From an uncultured Clostridium sp. (GTDB lineage: Bacteria; Cyanobacteriota; Vampirovibrionia; Gastranaerophilales; Gastranaerophilaceae): a stretch of DNA of 11,482 nt. This document shows positions 7,183-11,482 of this stretch, in pieces (positions within the stretch are counted from its first letter, which is position 1; each line of letters starts with the position of its first letter). The stretch covers positions 1 to 11,482 of the forward strand of contig CAJMDF010000050.1 of NCBI GenBank assembly GCA_905212085.1. Reading direction: 5' to 3'. Both the position numbers and the translations under genes were made by a program. The notes beneath the pieces are model-generated. The model was not told the origin of the DNA and did no database searches. It saw only the letters and a list, made by a program, of their open reading frames with translations.

Positions 7183-8163
7183 CTATAAAAGTTTAACAAA
7201 TAAAATTTTTTTTGCAATAAATTGTTTAATTTTTAAATTCCAATAACCGTCGTTTTCTTTCGGATTAAATTTAATCCACCAACCAAATGGGTATTCTGTT
7301 TTTACATGGTCTAAAAGTTTTGTATATTCAAGGTAATATTCATGTTTCAAATCGTCTTGAAATTTCCCGAGCCAAGATGTTGCTTTTGAAAAATATCTAT
7401 TTACAAAAATAGTTTTGTAATCATCTAACAGATTTTCTGATTTCAACATTTCTTCTATTCCATAAAAAACATATATCGGTGAAAAATTCTTTTTCTTTTT
7501 AACTGATGTCACAGCACCTTTTCTATTTTTTCTATAACAATATAAATTTTCAGGCAAAATTGCAATTCTTTCTGCTTTTATCATTGAATGGAAAAACGGA
7601 AGTTGATCTTGTCCTACTTTTATATTTTGGAATTTTATATTATTTCTTATCAAAAAATCTCTTTTATACAATTTTGTCCAAGCAGTAGATGGAAATTTAA
7701 AAATATCTTTTTTTATATCGTTAGAAGAAAAGACTTTATCAAAATATTTTTGAGGCAATTTATTTTTACTGTAAGCCCCATTTTGCCCTTTACCGTTGTA
7801 ATATGAAAGCCCGCTAAAGATTAATATATCAGTATTTAACTCATCTGCTTTCGCTACAATTTTTTCTAAGGCTCCATCTTCTAACCAATCATCGCCGTCC
7901 ACAAAATAAACATATTCACCTTTTGCGATAGCTAAGGCTGTATTTCTTGCGACACCGGATCCTTCATTTTTTTTATCGATAATTAAAACACGGTCATCTT
8001 TTGACTTATAACTTTGCAAAACAGATAAAGAATCATCTGATGATCCATCGTTTACACATATAACTTCAAAATCTTTAAATGACTGATTTAAAATACTATC
8101 CAGACATTGCGGAATATATTTTTCAACATTATAAATCGGAATAATAATAGATAACTTTGTCAT
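7183..8163 (-). CDS. family 2 glycosyltransferase (GT-A fold)
   Basis: A 326-residue protein with a clear GT2 N-terminal domain. It starts LSIIIPIYNVEKYIPQCLDS, has the nucleotide-binding VNDGSSDDS at 37-45, NEGSGVARNTAL at 66-76 (the usual N-x-G-x3-ARN motif), and the metal-binding DXD-type VDGDDW at 88-93. The middle holds WTKLYKRDFL and GQDQLPFFHSMIKAERI, then LYCYRKNRKGAVTS, as in enzymes that add sugars to surface polysaccharide or glycoprotein. No membrane segment is present, so it should be cytoplasmic or membrane-associated. Donor and acceptor cannot be read from sequence. It follows the flagellar genes after a repeat element. Flagellin glycosylation is conceivable but unsupported. 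No Shine-Dalgarno site precedes the ATG; an extended -10 box ends seven bases before it. Confidence 0.93.
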   Translation of the reverse strand: MTKLSIIIPIYNVEKYIPQCLDSILNQSFKDFEVICVNDGSSDDSLSVLQSYKSKDDRVLIIDKKNEGSGVARNTALAIAKGEYVYFVDGDDWLEDGALEKIVAKADELNTDILIFSGLSYYNGKGQNGAYSKNKLPQKYFDKVFSSNDIKKDIFKFPSTAWTKLYKRDFLIRNNIKFQNIKVGQDQLPFFHSMIKAERIAILPENLYCYRKNRKGAVTSVKKKKNFSPIYVFYGIEEMLKSENLLDDYKTIFVNRYFSKATSWLGKFQDDLKHEYYLEYTKLLDHVKTEYPFGWWIKFNPKENDGYWNLKIKQFIAKKILFVKLL

Positions 8164-8169
8164 AAATTG

Positions 8170-8178
8170 ATTATAACA
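8170..8178 (-). promoter_or_regulatory. putative extended -10 promoter giving a leaderless glycosyltransferase mRNA
   Basis: The minus strand reads TGTTATAAT and then CAATTT directly before the ATG of the glycosyltransferase. A start seven bases after the -10 box would fall on the A of that ATG. This agrees with the absence of a ribosome binding site. No convincing -35 box is seen. Confidence 0.4.
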
Positions 8179-8194
8179 TAAAACATAAATATAG

Positions 8195-8315
8195 ATTCTG
8201 AAACAAGTTCAGAATGACAATTTGTCATTGCGAACGAACATGAAGCAATCCAGCTTTTAAATTTTATTTCCTATAGGCTGGATTCTTTCGGGCTAATGCC
8301 TCAGAATGACAAAAA
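8195..8315. repeat. composite intergenic inverted-repeat element (REP/MITE-like)
   Basis: Three nested symmetric parts can be seen. ATTCTGAA and TTCAGAAT (8195-8215) form an 8-base inverted repeat with a 5-base loop. AATGACAA-T-TTGTCATT (8213-8229) is a perfect palindrome. A longer outer structure has TGTCATT (8223-8229) opposite AATGACA (8305-8311), with AATCCAGC (8247-8254) opposite GCTGGATT (8277-8284). The wording (TGTCATTGCGAACGA, GAAGCAATCCAG) is of the kind dispersed in many copies in several AT-rich bacterial genomes. No coding frame is apparent. It fills the gap between flgC and the glycosyltransferase and could end the flagellar transcript by its hairpins. Confidence 0.75.
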
Positions 8316-8325
8316 TAAAATAATA

Positions 8326-8769
8326 TTATCTACCGATTTCAGTTGCTTTTTGAGCCATTGATTTTGTAATATTAATAAGAGCTAAGTTAGCTTCATAAGC
8401 TCTTTGAGCCAAAATAGCATCAGCCATATCCACAGCAGGATTTACATTTGAAGCTCTAATATAACCATTAGCATCGGCATCTGGGTGTCCGGGACGATAA
8501 ATCTTATCACCTAATGTAGGATCTTCAACACAACCGTTAAATACAACGCCGCCTTGCAAATAAGGAAGAGTTCCTACACCGAATACATCTTCTTTCATCG
8601 AATTCATTAATCCATGAAAAGATATATCCTCAGTTGCATTCAAAATAGGGATTTTTCTTACATAATTTGGAGTATCAACGTTTGCTACGTTTTTCGCATG
8701 AATATCAAGCCTCATCCCATGGGCTTTTAAAGCATTTGCTCCGATATTCATTGATTCCATTATACTCAT
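8326..8769 (-). CDS. flgC: FlgC, flagellar basal-body proximal rod protein
   Basis: A 147-residue protein of normal FlgC length. FlgC is exported through the flagellar type III apparatus and builds the proximal rod in the periplasm with FlgB and FlgF. The N-terminal rod signature AKNVANVDTPNYVRK lies at 25-39. The variable middle contains a glycine-rich GVGTLPYLQGGVVF stretch and then YRPGHPDADANGYIRASNVNP. The C-terminal helix DMADAILAQRAYEANLALIN is the standard FlgC ending. The start at 8769 has AGAAAGGG (8777-8784) seven bases upstream, favouring it over the Met at residue 4. Oddities are a single Cys (NGCVEDP) and a 159-base gap from flgB, which in most operons is adjacent. FliE does not follow; the next item is a repeat element. 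Confidence 0.96.
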   Translation of the reverse strand: MSIMESMNIGANALKAHGMRLDIHAKNVANVDTPNYVRKIPILNATEDISFHGLMNSMKEDVFGVGTLPYLQGGVVFNGCVEDPTLGDKIYRPGHPDADANGYIRASNVNPAVDMADAILAQRAYEANLALINITKSMAQKATEIGR

Positions 8770-8928
8770 TTTTATACCCTTTCTAACGGTTATGCGTTAA
8801 TTTTAAATATTTTGTCAGTCGCTCACTCTCGTTTGCTAACGTTTTTATCCTTTCTAACGATTATTTTTATTTCGTTTTGCCTTAAAAAGCTTCTTTAGCT
8901 TCATTTGGCATATGGAACAGCTAATATC
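8770..8928 (-). promoter_or_regulatory. flgB-flgC spacer with a duplicated translation leader
   Basis: The spacer is 159 bases, long for this gene pair. CGTTAGAAAGG occurs twice: at 8778-8788, where it is the flgC ribosome binding site, and at 8849-8859, where no ATG follows. After the second copy an ACG stands where a start codon would be expected (8839-8841), followed by an open frame of 18 codons (LANESERLTKYLKLTHNR) that stops inside the flgC copy. A GAAGCT-AAA-GAAGCT direct repeat near 8887-8901 precedes a short T-run. The function is unknown; leader duplication, a decayed small gene or a control region are the options. Confidence 0.4.
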
Positions 8929-9276
8929 CTATTTACCTACATTTATAACAGTTTTCATCTCAGTAATTATATTAGACATTCTTCTTGTTGCCATCGTATA
9001 TAGAAGTGCGTTTTGTTGTAATTCCATCAACTCATTAGCTGGATCAATTTCTTCATACTGACGTTCTTCCATTACTCCAGAAGGTCCTAATTTTTCTGAC
9101 AATTTTGTTTCTAAAGGACTGTTCATTGTGCCTAAATAATCACCGAAATTTATGTCGCGACGAACATACCCTGGGGTATCAATATTCGCAAGATTTGAGC
9201 CTAACGCCCTTTGTCTTTGCGTTATCAAGTCCATCATTAATGTAACTTTACCCATATTATCGAGTGATGTGAACAT
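8929..9276 (-). CDS. flgB: FlgB, flagellar basal-body rod protein
   Basis: A 115-residue protein, slightly shorter than many FlgB (about 130). It forms the innermost rod ring next to the MS-ring and FliE. The rod-family signature SNLANIDTPGYVRRDI spans 27-42 and is nearly canonical. The short central linker (LETKLSEKLGPSGVMEE) leads to DPANELMELQQNALLYTMATRRM and a final amphipathic helix (IITEMKTVINVGK), as expected for FlgB. The start has GAAAGGA (9282-9288) about five bases upstream. It lies 38 bases after the FlgF/G-type gene at 9315-10028 and is presumably translated from the same message. No Cys is present, unlike its three flagellar neighbours. Confidence 0.95.
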   Translation of the reverse strand: MFTSLDNMGKVTLMMDLITQRQRALGSNLANIDTPGYVRRDINFGDYLGTMNSPLETKLSEKLGPSGVMEERQYEEIDPANELMELQQNALLYTMATRRMSNIITEMKTVINVGK

Positions 9277-9314
9277 CTTTGTCCTTTCTTTTTTATTTTT
9301 AAATACTTATACTA

Positions 9315-10028
9315 TTACTCTCTGATATTAATTGCTTTGTTGTACATATCATCTACAACTTTCATCATACGCGTACTTGCCAGTAATGATGCATTTAATC
9401 GCAACATATCAGAAGTTGATGCATAAATATTTGTATTAGAATTTTCTAAATTGTTTTGACAGAAACAATCATGATCTTTCACTAATTGAGGTTCTCCAGA
9501 TTCTTCTGTAGGAACTAATTTATTCATGCCAGCTTGTTCTAAGTTTTCTTGAGATGGGAAACGAACAAGTGGTATTGTACCTAATTTTTTAGGTTTAGTA
9601 TTTTTCCCGTCATAAGCAAATACTTCTCCGTTAGGTTTAATCTCAAATTTATAGCAGTTTGTCGGGATTTGAATACCTTCACCTACAATCCAACCATCAG
9701 TTGTTTCTAGATACCCGTCTTTTCCCTGTCTGAATGCACCATCTCTTGTGTAAGCGACTTCACCTTCAGGAGATACTACAGGAATAAATCCGGTACCATT
9801 GATTGCAACATCATAAGGATTACTTGTAATTTGAATAGAACCTTGTTTATAATCAGTTCTTACTGCTCCTGTCAAATACCCGTCCTCATTAAGCATCTGC
9901 TCAAAGCTTACTGATTTATAACCTCTTGTATTCATATTTGCAAGACTGTTTGCTACGTAACCCAATTTTTCAAATTGTGTTGTTACGTTATTTACACTTT
10001 TTCTTACTATACCTTGCATACTATACAT
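9315..10028 (-). CDS. FlgF/FlgG-type flagellar rod protein
   Basis: A 237-residue rod/hook-basal-body protein. The N-terminus has YVANSLANMNTRGYKSVSFE (24-43), matching the rod signature. The core has the SNPYDVAINGTGFIPV motif (69-84) and AYTRDGAFRQGKDGYLETTDGW, shared by FlgE/F/G. The C-terminal helix (SDMLRLNASLLASTRMMKVVDDMYNKA) is recognisable but divergent. Length is close to FlgF (about 250) and below FlgG (about 260), so I prefer FlgF without fixing the symbol. The start has GAGG (10037-10040) eight bases upstream. Three cysteines (NCYKF near 125 and DCFCQ near 187-189) are unusual for a flagellar axial protein. It follows the other FlgF/G-type gene by 20 bases. Confidence 0.92.
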   Translation of the reverse strand: MYSMQGIVRKSVNNVTTQFEKLGYVANSLANMNTRGYKSVSFEQMLNEDGYLTGAVRTDYKQGSIQITSNPYDVAINGTGFIPVVSPEGEVAYTRDGAFRQGKDGYLETTDGWIVGEGIQIPTNCYKFEIKPNGEVFAYDGKNTKPKKLGTIPLVRFPSQENLEQAGMNKLVPTEESGEPQLVKDHDCFCQNNLENSNTNIYASTSDMLRLNASLLASTRMMKVVDDMYNKAINIRE

Positions 10029-10048
10029 AATTTATTCCTCACCTTTTA

Positions 10049-10747
10049 TTATGATGTTGTTCCTAATTGTGAAATTACTTTTTGTAAATTTTGATTTTGT
10101 ATCATGAAAATTTGTCTGTTTGCCTCAAAATTTCTTATTACAGGCATCATTGCAATAAATTCATTTTGCAAAGACACGTTTGAATATTCATTATAACCTT
10201 GCTTTACTTGAGGATCCATTACTACAACACCATTTGAATCGACAATTCCCAAAAACGCAACATTTTCAAGTTTGTTTGTGTTTTTATTGAACACACTCAC
10301 AAGCCCTTTTGAATTTACTTTTACATCCTCAATTTTTTCAGGTACTACAGGCAACTTAATCGGAACACCTGCACTGGAAAGTACACTTGCGTCATCAAGA
10401 GTTAACAAATTTCCTTCTTTATCAAGTTTGAATCTGCCATCCCTTGTAAGTTTTATCCCATCAGCACTTTGAGTTTGAAAGTACCCTTGCTTTGCAAGTG
10501 CTAAATCCAAAGGGTTATCAGACATTGCAATACGACCGACTTTATCATCTACTGTCTGAGAAAGTCCATGAACTCCTATGTATTCCGTAAACGAAGATAC
10601 AACAGGATCTTTTCTTTGATAACCGATTTTATCAAACCCTGTAACATTTTCATTATACATACCGATTAACTCACTTTGAACATGCATCGCTCTAAGTGAA
10701 GTTGTTAATCCTTTTTCACAGTACCTGATTCCACCGTTAATTATCAT
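10049..10747 (-). CDS. divergent FlgF/FlgG-type flagellar rod protein
   Basis: A 232-residue member of the FlgE/F/G family, probably the partner rod protein of the gene downstream. The frame can be extended to a GTG at 10768, but GAGG (10753-10756) five bases before the ATG at 10747 marks the start MIINGGIRYC. The usual NLAN-x-NT-x-GYKR box is altered to YNENVTGFDKIGYQRKDP. Family features that remain are SDNPLDLALAKQGYFQTQ, GIKLTRDGRFKLDKEGNLLT, G-x-PIKLP, and the C-terminal YNEYSNVSLQNEFIAMMPVIRNFEANRQIF, which matches the conserved SNV...R-x-YE-x-N ending. I cannot decide between FlgF and FlgG. It is the first flagellar gene after rqcP, separated by 121 bases with no clear terminator. Confidence 0.9.
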   Translation of the reverse strand: MIINGGIRYCEKGLTTSLRAMHVQSELIGMYNENVTGFDKIGYQRKDPVVSSFTEYIGVHGLSQTVDDKVGRIAMSDNPLDLALAKQGYFQTQSADGIKLTRDGRFKLDKEGNLLTLDDASVLSSAGVPIKLPVVPEKIEDVKVNSKGLVSVFNKNTNKLENVAFLGIVDSNGVVVMDPQVKQGYNEYSNVSLQNEFIAMMPVIRNFEANRQIFMIQNQNLQKVISQLGTTS

Positions 10748-10868
10748 GACTACCTCTTTTTCTAACACAATCGGACAATTTTAAAATATAATCAATTATT
10801 TCGGATAAAATCATCCATTTGTAGTAGATGCCATGAAATTAATGATTTTTAGAAAAAAGTCAAAATAT

Positions 10869-11114
10869 TTAATCTATTATTTCATATAAACTTGGAGCTT
10901 CCTGAACACTTACATTATTTGCAGGGACTTTCAAAACTTTTGCGATTACAGTTCTGTTCGCATACTCAATTTTTATCTCATCACCTTCTTTAATCTGTTT
11001 TGAAGGTTTTGCAGAATTTCCGTTTACATATACTCTGCCCATATCTGATACTTCGTTTGCAACAGTTCTTCTTTTTATTAATCTTGAAACTTTTAAAAAC
11101 TTATCTAATCTCAT
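10869..11114 (-). CDS. rqcP: RqcP (YabO-type), S4-domain ribosome quality-control factor
   Basis: An 81-residue S4 RNA-binding protein. The start MRLDKFLKVSRLIKRRTVANEV is nearly that of Bacillus YabO/RqcP, and the rest follows the same pattern: GRVYVNGNSAKPSKQIKEGDEIKIEY and then a short tail. In bacteria that use RqcH, RqcP binds stalled 50S subunits carrying peptidyl-tRNA and supports C-terminal alanine tailing. That role is carried over from the family; rqcH is not in the window. HslR-type heat-shock S4 proteins are the alternative but are usually longer with a basic tail. The start is certain from AAAGGAG (11120-11126) five bases upstream. It stands first in a leftward series leading into the flagellar genes, and diverges from a phosphoesterase gene. 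Confidence 0.9.
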   Translation of the reverse strand: MRLDKFLKVSRLIKRRTVANEVSDMGRVYVNGNSAKPSKQIKEGDEIKIEYANRTVIAKVLKVPANNVSVQEAPSLYEIID

Positions 11115-11130
11115 ATTTTCTCCTTTGTAT

Positions 11131-11159
11131 ATAATATAATTTATGATATAATTTGTCCA
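11131..11159 (-). promoter_or_regulatory. putative sigma-70 promoter for rqcP
   Basis: On the minus strand TGGACA (11154-11159) and TATTAT (11131-11136) are 17 bases apart. The predicted start is near 11124, so the transcript would begin at the ribosome binding site. The -35 box overlaps the -10 region of the divergent promoter. Confidence 0.45.
11144..11152 (+). promoter_or_regulatory. putative extended -10 promoter for the phosphoesterase gene
   Basis: TGATATAAT is an extended -10 element. The predicted start near 11159 would make the leader begin with AGAGGG, the likely ribosome binding site. A weak -35-like TTGTAT lies at 11125-11130. The element overlaps the divergent rqcP promoter. Confidence 0.4.
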
Positions 11160-11174
11160 GAGGGCTGAATGCTA

Positions 11175-11482
11175 ATGAAAAAAAATATAATTTTAACTAT
11201 ACTTTCTATATTATTATTACAAAATACAGTATTCGCAAATGTAATAAAGTTTGTCCAAGTAACAGATTCTCATTTTATTGCAAAAAATGAATACAGAACA
11301 GAAGTTCTACAAGAAACTGTAAATAGTATAAATAAGGAAAAAGATATTTCTTTTGTAGTTTTTACAGGCGATAACCTTGATTCTCCTAAAGAAGAATATC
11401 TCCCTGATTTTGTAAAAATAATAAATAAGCTAAATGTACCTTATTACATAGTAATAGGCAATCACGACGTTTTTAAACAAAA
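11175..11482 (+). CDS. secreted calcineurin-like metallophosphoesterase (partial, C-terminus beyond window)
   Basis: The only plus-strand gene. It is open from ATG codons at 11169 and 11175 to the right edge, with about 102 residues visible. Both ATGs are in frame behind AGAGGG (11159-11164), with 4- and 10-base spacing. I took the second because it begins MKKNIILTIL, a typical signal peptide ending VFA near residue 21; the first would add only Met-Leu. Three metal-binding motifs of the calcineurin-like superfamily appear in order: TDSHF (D-x-H), FTGDNLD (GD) and IGNHDVF (GNHD). These bind a dinuclear metal centre that hydrolyses phosphate esters. With a signal peptide it should act in the periplasm or outside. 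The substrate cannot be told, and the later His motifs lie beyond the window. Confidence 0.9.
   Translation, partial: MKKNIILTILSILLLQNTVFANVIKFVQVTDSHFIAKNEYRTEVLQETVNSINKEKDISFVVFTGDNLDSPKEEYLPDFVKIINKLNVPYYIVIGNHDVFKQ

Noticed and set aside
10748..10768. GTG start for the divergent FlgF/G gene
   Set aside because: The GAGG site lies inside this extension, five bases before the ATG at 10747.
10769..10868. Sigma-54 (TGGCAT...) or sigma-28 (TCCGAAAT) promoter before the flagellar genes
   Set aside because: The sigma-54-like match lacks the -12 GC element, and the sigma-28-like match has no TAAA box at proper spacing.

Overview
The window is strongly AT-rich, with dense, mostly co-oriented genes, clear GGAG/AAAGG ribosome binding sites and several typical Sec signal peptides. 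Flagellar rod genes, an ABC-type UvrA, a YabO-type S4 protein and an intergenic inverted repeat of the 'TGTCATTGCG...AATGACA' kind occur together. I infer a low-GC flagellated bacterium, most likely a gut member of the Melainabacteria/Vampirovibrionia (Gastranaerophilales). No 16S or ribosomal protein is present to prove this, and other AT-rich flagellated lineages remain possible.

All genes are on the minus strand except one at the right edge, so transcription runs right to left. At the right end a plus-strand secreted calcineurin-like phosphoesterase (cut by the window edge) diverges from rqcP through a 54-base region with overlapping promoters. After rqcP come four flagellar genes: two FlgF/FlgG-type rod proteins, then flgB and flgC. 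The series ends at flgC, where fliE is often next but is absent here, and is closed by a composite inverted repeat at 8195-8315.

The middle block has a family-2 glycosyltransferase, tRNA-Leu(GAG) three bases after its stop codon, and a 374-residue unrecognised membrane-anchored protein whose ribosome binding site starts six bases past the tRNA. This block ends in a perfect 27-base palindrome.

The left block is a likely operon: an MmcQ/YjbR-like protein, an unrecognised 88-residue protein with a C-terminal coiled coil, uvrA, two related exported proteins of unknown function, and a TPR protein that runs off the left edge. The flagellar genes encode rod parts, uvrA gives nucleotide excision repair and rqcP serves ribosome rescue. 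The least explained parts are the paired exported proteins behind uvrA, the 88-residue protein in front of it, the 374-residue orphan, and the 159-base spacer between flgB and flgC with its duplicated translation leader. I see no CRISPR array, transposase, phage gene or defence system. There is no stretch over 300 bases without a gene.
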